Assembly (NCBI GenBank): GCA_947561715.1
Contig: OX387199.1
Coordinates: forward strand, 13,397,001-13,461,000
From: Ascidia mentula
Lineage: Eukaryota > Chordata > Ascidiacea > Phlebobranchia > Ascidiidae
Reading direction: 5' to 3'
Length of the DNA stretch: 64,000 nucleotides
Of this stretch, positions 49,190 to 62,284 are shown piece after piece. Both the position numbers and the translations under genes were made by a program. Every line of letters starts with the position of its first letter. Within the stretch, counting starts at the first letter, position 1. The notes under the pieces are model-generated. The model worked only from the letters and a program-made list of their open reading frames with translations, had not been told where the DNA came from and ran no database searches.

Positions 49190-50215
49190 CACCAACCAGC
49201 CGCCTCACTGCAACTACTGTCACGCCGACGACCATGAAAAGGAGGAGTGTCCAAAACTTCAAAGAAGAGCCAACAACCGAAAGATTCATGAAGAACATCC
49301 CAACCACCAACAACAATCCCATCACGAAGAGCAACGGCCGATCCAAGAGCAGGAGGAAGAGGAGCAACCACAACAACAGGTCATGGAGCAACACCCCGAA
49401 GAACAGGAGGTGACAGACGATGATGTCATCAGAAGTCCCCTCGGACTCCCTATCTCTGGTGGACAGCCAAACTAATGGAAACGGAGAGGAGCGGCCGATA
49501 CACGCCAGTACGCCGCAACCACCTAAACGGAAACCGCATAGAAGAAACTCGTACACCAGATGCTGTCGGTTTTGTTACCCCAGCGAGGTTAGTGACTACG
49601 AATGCGAGAGTAAAAAGCGACATCATACGCTGTGATTGCGGACAATGGTCGTCCGAAACCAGATCCACGAAATGCGAAGCCCATCCAATTGGCCGCGAGG
49701 TATGGCTTGAAGGCGTAATACTGTCATTCTATTACCCCAGCCAAGCCCCACATTGCAACTACTGCCGCGAGGTGGGTCACGAGAAGGAGTGCCCGCAACT
49801 CCACCGCAAAAATCAACAGCACCAGCAACGCCAACAACTGCAGCAGCAGCAACAATCAATGCCCGAAGAAAAACAGCATCCCGAAGAAACACCACAGTAG
49901 GAGGAGCAGCAGCAAGAGCAACAGGAGCAGGAGCAACAACCACCCCACCAAGAAGAGGAAGAGGTTTCGGTTTCCGACATGGACACAACCACCACATTAA
50001 CATCCGAAGTTCCCTCGGACTCCCTGTCCTCGGTGGATGGCCCAAACGACGGAGGCGGAGCAGCAAACAACTCCGATACACGCCACCACCCAAGCGGAAA
50101 CCTCACAGGAGGAACTCATACACCAGATGCTGCAGGATTTGCTATCCCAGCGAGGTCAGTGACTATGTGTGCAATTGCAATAAGCGACACATACGATGTG
50201 AATGTGGCAATTGGT
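49190..50215 (+). repeat. Tandem duplication within LINE ORF1
   Basis: Two diverged copies of a 550-570-bp block: knuckle 'PPHCNYC' (49198) and 'APHCNYC' (49747); Gln/Glu-rich linkers; 'EVPSDSLS' text (49424 and 50006); and 'KRKPHRRNSYTRCC' text (49522 and 50090). Each copy now has its own frame breaks. Confidence 0.7.
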
Positions 50216-51002
50216 CGGTTGAGGCCAACTACTTAACTAGGTCGAGATGCACGGGCTGCGAGGCCCTGTTGTTGACGTGCATTTGCGACGAAATCTATCG
50301 ACTTAAACCTAACGAAAAATTGACATGTAACTGTGGGGTCAAACTTCCCAATGACTTGAATCAAACGACACTTTAAAATAACTTTAATCAAACGACACTT
50401 TAAAAAAAACTTTTACTTTCATGGCTAATTCATTAAATATCAATTTGTGTGTTTATCGTCATCAAATCGTGTGTATTTTTATGTTTAAAATAATAAGCCA
50501 TATTTGGAAATCTGTACTTTAAATGTAAACGGCATGGGCCTGGCTACCAAAAGTCAGGCCTTGTTCCGTCATCTTTGCTCTTTATCTTTTGACATCTACC
50601 TCCTACAGGAGTCTCACTCTAACCCCCAGACCGAGTCAAACCCTCCACCCGAAACTTCTTATTTTCAGCTCCTTACCATATTATTTGAAAACCTTTAATT
50701 AACGACTTATTTTGCAAGTATTACCCCTGAAATATCATTATTTATCTTTTCTTTTAGACAATGACTCCTTATGTACCCTTTGTTCCTTAAGTTACGAAAC
50801 AACTCAACATTTATTTTTTAATTGCACGAAAATCAGCACTTTGGTTATTTCTATTTTAAGAGCACTATCACCTTCAAAGTAACATTATTTTGATCAACCC
50901 AATCATTTGTTGTTCCCTAAGTTAACTAACAATACCCAAGAAGATCAAGCCCTCATTGTTGTTTTAAATACGTCCCTTTCCCATACGATATGGAAAACCC
51001 GC

Positions 51003-51673
51003 TGTAACGCCTACTTCAGTGCTCCTGGTGGGCACAGACGTCCACTCTGGTGCTTCTACGTAGATTCAAAAACGCGCCTGCCAGGTCCCAACTACAGGCT
51101 TCTTCCCACTAATATCCAACAAAATTCCAACAGTTTATTGTATTAACAAAGCCCTTGTTGGCTTCAATTAGCGAGATGTACTTCACGGGATTAGGCGGAC
51201 GGTTTTCTAAATGAAATATTGGGCCATGAGTACGATAGAAAAATGCCGGTTTCAAAGATAAAACATTCTTACCGAAACGTTTTGACCAGGACTTTAAACA
51301 GTTATTTTTCAACGAGCATTCAAGTCGAACTGCAAGTAACAAACAAAGTACACTTTAAACCAGGTTTGACAATTCAAGACAATGGTTATTGACATAAACA
51401 CACATGCAAATAAAACAACACTTACCGAAAACAACTGGGTCACTAATTACTGTGAGACTTGATGTTCACAGCAATAAAAACAGGTTACTTAACTTGTTAA
51501 GAATAATTAACTTAAATTTCCTGCAAAACAAATGACACAAGATTCGTAGACCCACGAAACTAACTACAGTTGTCAGCAAACTTGCCGAACACGAGGGGAG
51601 AATTTCTCCACGTGGAGGCGCTATTTATACAGAAATTTACCATTTGGGGAGACAGTAGATTTACGATGTAACA
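51003..51673 (-). mobile_element. Solo LTR of the young BEL/Pao family
   Basis: 671 bp, reverse orientation, near-identical to the LTRs of the element at 37007-44525. The 5-bp duplication 'cccgc' flanks it (50998-51002 and 51674-51678). A solo LTR is the usual product of recombination between two LTRs. It splits the LINE ORF2 end. Confidence 0.95.
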
Positions 51674-51904
51674 CCCGCAATAAAGTAAAGAAAAACCTCA
51701 TCCCCTCAACAGACCTCCCTCATAAATTGACACGTTCCTTTTCCCAATCGCTTTACTTGAAACTTCGTTTAATACGGAACAGGCCAGATCCTATCCTCGA
51801 GGCAGCCTTGTCCAAGGCCGTAGATTTTGAAAGAATAAATAACTAAAATAAAGACCCCACAGATTTTTATCACGTTTTATCACTAAGCCTGCCTAACATA
51901 ATAT

Positions 51905-52100
51905 TATGTTGTGTATTTCTCCCCTTTTATATGCGTTCTCTTACAGTAAACAAACTAACTATGTGTAATTCTCCCCTTTTGTATGCGTTCTCTCCCAGTA
52001 AACAAACTAACTATGTGTAATTCTCCCCTTTTATACGCGCTCACTTCCAACTAACAAATCATGTTGTGTAACTCTCCTTTATTCGCGTTAGCTTCTTGTG
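51905..52100 (+). repeat. 52-55-bp tandem repeat in the LINE 3' UTR
   Basis: Three to four imperfect units with 'tatgtgtaattctcccctttt' (in two parts) and 'agtaaacaaactaac', starting at 51905, 51960 and 52012 with a decayed fourth. Confidence 0.8.
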
Positions 52101-52301
52101 TTATCCTTTTCTCTTTTTTTTGCATGTGTTTACCTTAATGCTGAGCGAATTTTTCTTGTTTATATATCCCCTTTTGTTATGTTTTTTGCACTATGTAAAT
52201 ACCAGCGCTAGCTTCCTACGTTCATTATCCCGTTTTTGTTAGTCGCCGGGCATCTTTTAAATGTCCTAATAAATATATAAAAAACAAAAAAAAAGTTTTT
52301 G

Positions 52302-52463
52302 TGTGAAACGTATGAATGTATTAAATTTATGCTGATTTTGAGTTAGCGAGCGTTTGCGAGACTCGTCCAGCAAGGTCAAAAAGTTGTGTATGTGTACATT
52401 TAGGTCCCTGTTGGGCTTTTAGAAGTTTGTTTATATTATTTATTGCAAAAGAGGTCAGATGCC
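52302..52463 (+). repeat. Right copy of the long direct repeat flanking the LINE
   Basis: Starts directly after the LINE A-rich tail and matches 47257-47395 with very few differences plus a 26-bp insertion ('tttgtttatattatttattgcaaaag' region in two parts). Confidence 0.75.
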
Positions 52464-52689
52464 TATATTTTCAACAGTAGCGCACGTCAAAAACAAAGCA
52501 TGGGAACTGCTGCCAAGATTTTTAGGCTACTTCACGTATGCTGGAATTGTTTACTAATCAAATGTACGAGCAGTCAACCGCTGCTGACGAACTTGCAGCG
52601 GAAATTTTACGTTGTATGTAATGTTGGTTCGTTGGTTTGAAATAAATTCGTTTTCGTATAGTACCAAGTGAAATCCGGCCAAACGATTT

Positions 52690-55300
52690 TTTCGCAGCCA
52701 GGCTGATTTTCAAACGGCCAAATGGCAACAATATTTTCTTTCGACCACACGAAGCTGGTAACAGCTGGAATGAAAATTCCAAGTGAATTGATGGTCAACC
52801 ATGGCAAGATAAACCACTTAACCAAACCATGCTGTTTGTTCATCAATTCGCTTGGCAGCGCAAGACAAGACTCCCACTGCGTTATGATCAAGACATTTGC
52901 CTTATGGATGCCACTTACAAGACATCTAAATATGCATTGCCTTTACTTTTTGTTTGTGTAAAGTCAAATCTTGGCTATCAAGTCGTTGCAACAACGGCAA
53001 CTTGACATTGAAGAAGCACTCTTGAGTTCCCAAAAAATGGACACTAAATCGGAAACCAGCATTTTTTATGACAGACACATGTGATTGAAAATGTTTTCAA
53101 AGTTGAAACATTCTGTATATGTATTTGAGAGTTAAAAGGTGTAGCTTACAACTCGAGGCCAAAATAATTTTATTGCTAGTTCACTGAAATAATATTTAAT
53201 CACTGCAGACTGTCAAGTTTTAATATGCGACTTTCACCGAAAACAGGCATGGGAGCGCTGGGTGAGAAAAGCTGAAATAATATTGGGGATGATAGAAAAA
53301 ATGTGTGTTAGCTCTAATAAGGGCTATTGCCAATGCTGAGAACAAAGAAAGTTTTCAAAAAGCTTTGAGCAAGTTCTTACAGAAGTGACAACAAAAGGCT
53401 TCAAAAATATTTCACTAATGTTTGGTTGACAGAAAAAGTAAGGAATCCGGTTTAACACCGTATTTATGCAGCATATGTCTACTACTGTTTGCTGTATTTT
53501 GGAGATGGTTGTGGGTTTACCGGGCAGATCGCCTGAAGGTTCTAATACGAACCAATAATGGCGTTGAAAGACAAGAACAGACAAATCTCTCTTTCTGCAC
53601 TTACTACGATTCTACACAAAAGAGTTTCAAGTAAGTTTGTAGGCTACTAATATGAAAAATATACCAAAGCAGTGTATTTTAGGTGTCAACAAAAAAATAT
53701 GAGATCTTCGTTTCCCCTTCCATCAAATACAACCTTGAAAAATAGTGAAACATTGCATTGAACGAATTGGGGAATCATCAAATGTTACAGCAAGAACAAT
53801 TGAAAGGAATCAAAAGTTGTTCATCCGTTGAGATTTATTCCATAAATTTCGGAGGAACGAATTTTTTTCCAAAATGCACATGTGCATACTTTACTAGGTA
53901 CGTTTTGCACTGCAAGCACATGTTCGCTGTTTTTGACAAGTACAATGATGTGGACTGGGTACAGTCTACCTGTATGGTACTTGATCCAGAATTTGTTGGT
54001 CAACTATCTGTTCAACAAGCCACAAAGAAAATGGATGAACCTGCAACTGCAGCGACCTAAGGTTTGCAGAACGATACACTGCCGTTTATCTGACTCCTAA
54101 GACTATTAAGAACATCTGCCAAAGAAACTACCTTTGCAACTCTTTAATTATTACACAAAACGATAAACAAACATACCTTGGTTTAATACACATACGATGT
54201 TTCTTAGTATGCGCGTAATTCGGACTCTCATTCGGTCTCCCTGGCTTAAGGCCGTGCGACGGTATTTATAATATTTTCGAAAATGAGAAAAATGCGATTA
54301 TTAAACAAAGTCGATTTAGAAATTAAAACTTAAACCGATTAACACATCTGTGCGAGATTAACCCATCTGGCGAATGTAAACGAAGCGATTGACCCACAAA
54401 AAATCACAGACGCGTAGACGACTAATTGAATTGCACAATTAAACACTTAAAACACATTCACATGATTATGAAAACACAACGTGCCTCGGATAAAAGTTGA
54501 AATTTGCAGAAAAGCTGTCATAAGTTTATTGAAGTAACAAGGCCTTTAAAGGCGTTTTAGAGGAAGCAACTGCAAATGTTGAAACAATGTTATCCACATT
54601 TTCAAATGCATGTTCTTTTGACAGTGCTTTCAGAATAATTCAAACACCAAAACTGAAGTAAAAAGACCAGCATATTCACAATCTAAAAACGATGAGCTAC
54701 CTAGAAAACAGCCAAAGCCAAATCCATATGCTTCAAAGGTTGGTGCCCGGGCAAACCTCGTGCAACCTTTGCACCAAGTGAAAACATTGTTTCCTGCAAC
54801 AGGAAAAAAACAAACAAAACACTTATTGCAGAACCCATGGATGCAACTTTGTCGAACCACCCTCATTCACAAGGGAAGATTAAGCAGAGCAAGGTTGATC
54901 AGCAATTGTTAAAAATGGTCCCCATTCTCTCTGTATGCTAGACCTAAAAACAGTTGAACCTTTATTGCCAGACTGGGAGAAGGTCATTCTTAAATCCGAA
55001 GACCAAGTTTACACCTTTGGCTGGTTAACTGATGAAGTCATCAACAGTTACTTGCGGAGATTAACCACTGCAAACTGCTATACACTGTATGTATGTTCCT
55101 TGGTCGCCGAACATTGATGCAAAAAGGTTCTGTTAAAAGATTGTGGAGTGGAATGATATGTATTTTGTTTGCCCAGGTTTAACATGCAAATGTGCAATTT
55201 TAGCAAAACCTACCCAGTGTAATCACGTGGTCATCGAGTGGGGTGTGTATGCCACTATGCTGTGCGACGGTTGCAACCTTATTTGTTCTTCAGTTTATTG
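52690..55300 (+). pseudogene. MULE transposase relic with SWIM and Ulp1-like parts
   Basis: Plus-strand pieces in order: MULE transposase domain ('LMDATYKTSKYALPLLFVCVK', about 52900-52965, then 'VVATTAT'); a later transposase section (about 53240-53640); a SWIM zinc finger 'CTCAYFTRYVLHCKHMF' (53877-53927); an Ulp1/C48-protease-like start 'WLTDEVINSYL' (55021-55053); and a second CxC...CNH motif, 'CKCAILAKPTQCNHVVIEW' (55185-55241). MULE, SWIM and Ulp1 together are a known combination in animal Mutator-like elements. Frame changes and stops between pieces show it is dead. Terminal repeats were not found. Confidence 0.65.
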
Positions 55301-56269
55301 GTGATGCTGATTAAAAAATAACAATATTGTAAATGACATGCATCCATGTGGTGAAACAAAATTAGCATGGCAGTGTTGTCAGTTACGTCTGGGTCTTTTA
55401 TTTCTTTGTCTAAACAATGCTGTACAGTTACTACTGTCTTGTTAACTTGAAAAAAAAATATGACTGGTTTAAATGTTTTTATGGCGCAAGTATTGCAATA
55501 CAGTTAGGCAAAACAAGGTTAAAAAGATTTTGATTTATGTTATATACAACCATTATAAAAATAAATTTATATTTTTGGTCATCACATACTTTTACTTGTT
55601 ATACATAACCCAACACTACTTACCACTAAGGATTCTCTTTTTTCGAACTAAAAAATAAGGTGGAGCAATACTAGAATTTACTGCCAGTATATTGTGGAAC
55701 TATCAAACCTGAAGTGATTGTGTTTTCCTAACTTACATACTAAAAAAAACTAGGGGCTAAAAATAAGAATAACTTTGGGCTGCAAAATTAATCCCTATTA
55801 TATGAACCCACACCAAGAGATGTAGTGTTACGGTTCTAGACGTCAGACACAAACAGTTACCAACACAGTCGCATGGTGGCACTCACGGGCTAAACGTTAT
55901 ACGTGGGATAGCAATGAAACACAATCAAACTTTGCGACAAAATAAAGTAACATACCAATTCCCATAATGCCACGCATGCAATCATGACATATCGTAATCT
56001 TTGTACCTTGATGGCAAACGATGATCGCGTTGCGGTCTATTAAATTTACCGGTTTCGCCATCGCTGGGTATGTCAGAGTTAATGTGTTCATTGGGAATAG
56101 TTGCTAATTGCCACCATATTGTGTTCAACGCAATCAACTGCCATAGCTTTTTGAGAAGCCCGATGTGTTGGACGTTTTTCTGTGGAGTGTGAGAGGAGTA
56201 TAGTTCCTAAGTCCGCAGTTGCTCCTTTCAAACTCATACAAAGTGTAAACTTGATAACGTTGTAATGCC
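55301..56269. other. Spacer between the two MULE relics
   Basis: AT-rich; no gene, RNA or known repeat recognised. It could be the shared terminal region of the two opposed elements, but I could not find matching ends. Confidence 0.35.
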
Positions 56270-57893
56270 AGGACCATGCAATCTACTGGCATTTCTTTCT
56301 CTTCATTCATTTCATTCTTTTAAAACTTCGTTTAAGGACTTGCAAATATTGTTAGTATACGCGATTTGGCCCTCGAATGCGGCGTACTTCTGTGTGACGA
56401 ACCGGCAGGAGTGTGAAAAAAGGTCATTCTTAAGCTGTTTTTATGAAGCATTTGCAAAATGGATCTGACCAGTTGACCCCACGCTCGGCCAAAATTTCAA
56501 GATATTCTTCTAGGAATTTGGAGTTATTAGTTGTTCGACGTCGTCTTTGTATACTTTGATGTCATCCATCCTGCCTCCAATTTTTTTCACCCAGTTTTAC
56601 GTTGTGCATTATGTGATTTTTGCAAAACATAAGCGATATTTTGGGAGAATATGTCGGAATGCATTAACAATGCCCGCTTCCCTATCAACAACCACAGGTA
56701 TGTGCAACACCCTGTCGAAACCGATTGCTCCGAAAATTCCTTTTAAAAACTTGTTATGGAATTTTAGCAACAATTGAAGACTTTGAATTTTTACAAAAAC
56801 TCTTCATGTAAAATCGTAATAAGCCCCAAAAGAGATTTTTGTCTGTTCTAAAACGGATGTGGCACTCCTTTAAAACTCTATTCTGTCTTTCAACGCCATT
56901 ATTGGTTCGTATTAGAACCTTTAGGCGATCTGCTAACCATCTCTAAAATACAGCAAACAGTAGTAGACATATGCTACATAAATACTGTTTATTCCTTACT
57001 TCTTTTCTGCCAACCCAACGTTAGTGAAATATTTTTGAAGCCTTCTGTTGTCACTCCAGTAAGAACTTGCTCAAAGCTTTTTTTTTGCACTTTCTTTATC
57101 ATTCCCAATATTATTTTAAGATTTTCTCACCCAGCGCTCCCATGCATGCTCTCGGTGAAAGTCGCATATCAAACTTGAGTGCAGTGATTAAATATTATTT
57201 CAGTGAACTAGCAATAAAATTATTTAGGCCTCAAAAAAAACATTTTTAATTGCATTAATTTCTGAATCACATTTGTCTGTCATAAAAAATGCTGGTTTCC
57301 AATTTGGTGTCCATTTTTTGAGAACTGAGATTGCTTCCTCAATTTCAAGTTTCCGTTGATTTAAACACAAACAAAAAAACAAAGGCAATGCATATTTAGA
57401 TGTCTTGTAAGTGGCATCCATAAGGCAATAGGAGTCTGCGCTGTCAAGCGAATTGATGACCATAAATGCATTGGGAATTTTTATTCCAGCTATCACCAGC
57501 TTTGTATAGTCGAAACAAAATATTGTCACCCTTCTCCATTCATCAACCAAGCACTGGACATTTGTTTGATCAATTTTGGAGAGTCTTTGTGTGGTGAAGG
57601 CTTTATTACGATGCGACTGAATGCCCCTTTTGGCCTGTTTGTTGGTGCTGGTCTATCGCCGTTTTTACTTCAGATACTAATTCATAAATTTTCTCAATTA
57701 ACTTGAAATCACATACTTGACCTAAAACATGGCCAGAATGCTCACTTTCACTAGGAAAGGAAATTTTGTATTCCAACTTTTTAATAATGTTTTTATCATT
57801 TCCAGCCAACAGACTTCTAATGGCTGCACTTGAATTTGCTTTATTAAGTCTTAAGGAATGCTGCTCACCTGAAATTGTGGAAACTCGCAAACT
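56270..57893 (-). pseudogene. Second MULE transposase relic, opposite orientation
   Basis: Minus-strand counterpart: an N-terminal frame 57890-57606; then the transposase domain 57550-57224 ('LMDATYKTSKYALPLFF', 'WTPNWKPAFFMTD'); then broken text to about 56270. It shares blocks with the plus-strand relic, for example 'tgggagcgctgggtgag' text at 53249 and its reverse complement near 57132, and the 'ccaataatggcgttgaaag' block at 53553 and 56902. Several stops and frame changes. Confidence 0.65.
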
Positions 57894-60247
57894 TCTTAAT
57901 TTTGCTTTGCAGTTCCTTTCCTTGCTACTTAAGTTTTTCTTAAAGGGATTGGGATGGTCTTGGACACAACCGACTAATACTTTTGTTGAATGAACTTGGT
58001 CATCGTGGAAATTTCAAATTCCTTAATTGCGTTCTGGCATTGTTCCATTGAGACAACCCACTAAAAAGACATTACCTGTATATTACATTATTTTTAATAT
58101 TACACAGTGTAGACTCGTTAAGAGCTGCAGACAGCAAACCATCGATCGCAAAAATTTAAAGCAAATTATTTTCCTTTTTTTAAGTGGCTCTTCGCACACT
58201 GCAGTCCATGGATTTGACCTACCATATGCATTGAATATGAACTTTAGAATATTAGTTAGACAAGAATATAAAATGTGTTGAAGTTACCATGTGCCATACA
58301 TATCTTGTTCATATTTTACTAATAAAGGAATTTCACCATACCAAAATTCTGAATGATGCTTCCAGGCAGTCTTGTTTTAATGTCTTCAAAGACACATATT
58401 CCATACCGTCGTTTAATAAACGCAAACTACGCAATCTATACACAACCCAGGCTAACGTTTTGCTGAATTATATCTTTTCATAGGCCCATAGGAAATAAAC
58501 TAAATATCTATAAATCATAGATCTACCGCCATCTTTCGGCCAACACACGCAATCTATTCGAAAATGGCGGGGGCATTAATTCAATTGGGCTGTGACTTTG
58601 TGGCACCGTGAAAATCAAACTGATACATGTAAACCACGCAATACGTAGAATGAACATTTAACGTCATTTTTCGATCTGTTTGCAGGCCACGGCAACGCCG
58701 TATCACTTTCCTTGTATTGTATGAGGCTTCTATAGAAAAAGCCTCTAGGCTTACAAAACAAACGTCAAGTTAAGTTTATTTGCACTACAGATTGTATAGT
58801 TAACCAATTTATTTTGTATGCCACGTTGAATTGGTTCAATTGTGATTTAAACACAACAGACTATGGTCGTGCAAACGTTTGGAAATTGATTTCATGCACA
58901 GAAGGGAATGTCCATCACAACTCTTCAAGAGAAATTTGACAAGTGGTCATAAAGACTCCAATGAAATGAGTATTTCTTGCCAATGAAACTTTTTTCTTAG
59001 GGTATAAACGTAATATATTCATTAGCAGTGCTCTGAGTAAGGAAAATTCAACTATGGATTTGTGCAATGGCTGCTTCAAATCTTAATTCACATAACTTCT
59101 TGATGTGTATTTACAGAATGTCATGGTACAGGCCAAGGTCTTTACCTTTAGGCCGTATCTCTGTATTTCTATGAAAAAGAGTTTCTTGGTTGGGAAACTC
59201 CTGCGTAACAATGCAATGGGTCATGCATGCGTGCCAGTGTTTTGGATGAATGAGCGCAAATGAACAGGCTGTTGCCAGAGCGATAAAGTACCCTCCATGC
59301 GCAAGCGTAACGCAAACAGTCAGTCTTTCAAAACTCGACCTGCAAATTATGACGTCACTATATTCACCAAGCCATACAGGATTGCCATTTCAATTTTGGT
59401 GGAAATTAGTTTGGGCGTCTGTTACTGAAATTTTCTGCTATATTGTACTAAATACAGCATATTTTAATCCAAATCTTCAGGCACACAAAACCTGTGACAA
59501 AAAAAATCCCACAAGCGATGGCAGTAGGTAGATCTTCATCAACCAATAATAACGCCATAAACAACGAAACATAAAGAATGCGTGCAGAAATACGACACAA
59601 AAATAGATCAATGTCCACTTCACTGAAGCCTGCCGAATAAATTTTCTCCGATGTGAAATCCTGTAACATTTTTGCTTCAGGTCAAAATCTTTTCAGAAAT
59701 GGCAGGTCTCGAAAGTTGATTCAACAAAATAATTGGGCTCAATTTCGATAGATAGAAATTTATTGTATTCTGTTAAGAATTTAATTCCAAGATCAACTTG
59801 GTGAATGTTGTTTTTTGTCCATCAACATTATACAATCTGTTCTGCAGACTATTAATAATTCATGAGGGCCAGCTTTAGTTTGCTGAAAAAGGCTGTCTCA
59901 AATTCTTGTACAATGGGTGTACTAAATACAAAGAACAAGTAATTTTTGGAGATTGTTTTTCAAATGGAAGAGGGGCGATTCGTGGTTGTTCAAATTGTGT
60001 CGCTGTGTTCATCAATTTAAAAAACTCTTTGTATGCGTCTCGTCTTAAACTACTGTTGCAAAACCAATGTGGTATTTCCGAAAGCAAAAATCCAATATTT
60101 GATGGCAATACTTTTTGATTTCATCACAGGTGCTTTTGAGTGGAAACATCAGTGGATTCATCTATAAGTCATCTATGAGGTCAGTTTTAGTGCAGGTGAA
60201 ATGATGTTTTTGATCAAACAAGAACATTTGGTTCTGTTTAGCTTAAT
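57894..60247. other. Spacer, no gene recognised
   Basis: Open frames of 60-93 codons occur on both strands but none has a recognisable motif, splice pattern or conserved composition. No clear repeat ends were found. Confidence 0.4.
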
Positions 60248-62284
60248 GTGTCCCAGGGTACTAACTTTGTAGGTGCCGAAAACGTCCTACGTGAAGAATT
60301 GCAAGGAAGGACTCCAGCAATCCCGCCTAGAATCGTACTTCAAACGACAAGAAATTAAGTGGAACTTAGATTGTCCTGCTGCTTCACATATGGGAGAGAA
60401 TGATCAGATCGATTTGTCGCATTTTAAACACGATGCTTACAAGGAACCCAACGATTGGCGGGGACATGCTGCAAACCTTGATGATCGAAGTGGAAGGCAT
60501 TTTAAATTCGAGGCCGTTAACGCCGATCAGTTTCACCTGTACAGAAGATGAGCCACTTACGCCCAATCAACTGTTGTTGGGTCGTGCTTGCGACAGCATT
60601 CCAGTTGGGCTTATCAATCCCAAAGATTGCTGCAGTCGAAGGCGGTGGAAACACATTCAATGCCTTGCCGACGAGTTTTGGAGACGATGGTCACGAGAAT
60701 ATTTGCCCACAATTTCGTTGCGTCTGAAGTGGCCTGACCGACAAATTTTCAACCCGGAGATGTGGTGATGATCGTAGATGAGACACAACCCCGACGGTCA
60801 CGGTGTTGTCTGTCAGGTCGTAGTGAAAACGCAATCTGGCTCCACATATAAACGGCCGATTACAAAATTGTGACGAATAAGTGCATCCGACACATTCAGG
60901 TCACGCAGTCGTCGAACTGACCCTGAATTGCGGTGCACAGGATCCAACACTGATGAAGATAGATCATAGACGCTATGTTGATCTTGTTTGTCGCTTTATA
61001 AATGCGGCACATTGCAAATGCCAGGCTGGAGCTTGCTCGCCGGGGGCAACAGGGGTTGTAACCAAAAAGTGGCACGGCACGCATGTCACCAAATTTTTCC
61101 CACGTGGCACCAAAATGGCACCTTTGTGTGTTTTCTGTTTGCACTACTTATTGAATCCACTGCGTGTTAAATCGATAATATAGTCTACAGTTGTCATTTG
61201 CACTAAACGTCAGGGCATTTCATCAGTGCGGGAAACTTTGTTTTAAGCTAGGGTTGCAAGGTGAGTTTGCTAAATCGTTTTGCTGTATGCCTGGTCGGTT
61301 GTGTGAATACAGATGCAAACTTTACCAATCCATGTTACAAATTACAGGTAGCTTGGATAGATTTTTCCAACACGAGGTCATTCCTGTCACATTGTTGACC
61401 AGTATTTGCAGCCTAGCTATTGAATTTGGCCAGCTGCCACGATATACATCAATAGTGTTGTTTGTGCAACATAATGAAATGTATTGTGTTTACACATGCT
61501 TAACTCTTTTAAGTGTGCATAAATTACAAAAATATTCGGCATCCTGATTTATGTGTGTACATTCTATGCAGTCGACATGTGTCCATCTATGACATCCTTC
61601 ACAAAGAATTCTTTTGTTTGTAAGGTAATAGCTCATTATAAACATGTCATCGTCATTCCTATCTTCATTTCCAAGGCTATAACGTGTGAAAAGTAAGTTT
61701 TAGTAAATTTCATGTATTTTAAATAACATAACAGTTTTTTTTTTAAATTATTATACTATTTTATTCTGCGATGCTACACTGAAACAAGGCTACTATGTCT
61801 ATCATGTAAAATAGTTACACCTGTGCTGCTCTTCACAAAAAATTTCCTCTTGATTCTCAAGCATATACCATTTAGTAACAGATTCATGCACACATGATTT
61901 AGATTCGTTTGAAGCTGGACCAGAATCCATTTGCCCTGTTATAGGAAACTCTTACTCGTCTCAGTTGGCAATAATACTTCCTGACATTTGTGTACACAGA
62001 ATAGTACAAGGTCTGCCCACTGTACCCTAAACTTTCAAAGTCCAAATAGACAACAAGAGGGACACAAGAAATTTTACTTGAATCCAACAAACTTTCACAC
62101 TGTAGCTTAGTTGCTTCAGATATAAGTTGAATCCTAACTAGTTGCTCCAGATGTTTGGCTTTAAGTTTTTCCTGCTTTTTTTCAACATGAGCATTCTTCA
62201 CTGCATCCAAGTGTCCACATTCAAAAGAGGGATTTACTTTAGAAGTGACTTTTATCAAGTCCTGAGACGAAAGGTACAGCTAGG

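Larger units (their letters stand above)
47700..52292 (+). mobile_element. L1/Tx1-like LINE, broken and with nested insertions
   Basis: ORF1 starts at 47700 ('MEKSIPSRSYAAVASAS'), continues at 47862-48085, is interrupted by hAT-type MITE sequence (about 48087-49067), then resumes with a CCHC knuckle ('CNYCHADDHEKEEC'), Gln/Glu-rich text and a Cys-rich end (to 50376). ORF2 opens at 50504 with an APE endonuclease start ('LNVNGMG', 'LLQESH') and jumps near 50700 to its C-terminal zinc motif ('CTLCSLSYETTQHLFFNC'), so most of the reverse transcriptase is deleted. The C-terminus is split by a solo LTR (51003-51673) and ends near 51845. The 3' UTR has a 52-bp tandem repeat and an A-rich tail at 52263-52292. 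The order of insertions is LINE first, then MITEs and LTR. Confidence 0.82.

Noticed and set aside
49071-49556. 161-codon minus-strand frame, Leu-rich
   Set aside because: Shadow of the Gln/Glu-rich LINE ORF1 text on the plus strand.
51905-52100. CRISPR-like regular repeat spacing
   Set aside because: Units are contiguous, diverged, about 52 bp and lie in a LINE 3' UTR of an animal genome.
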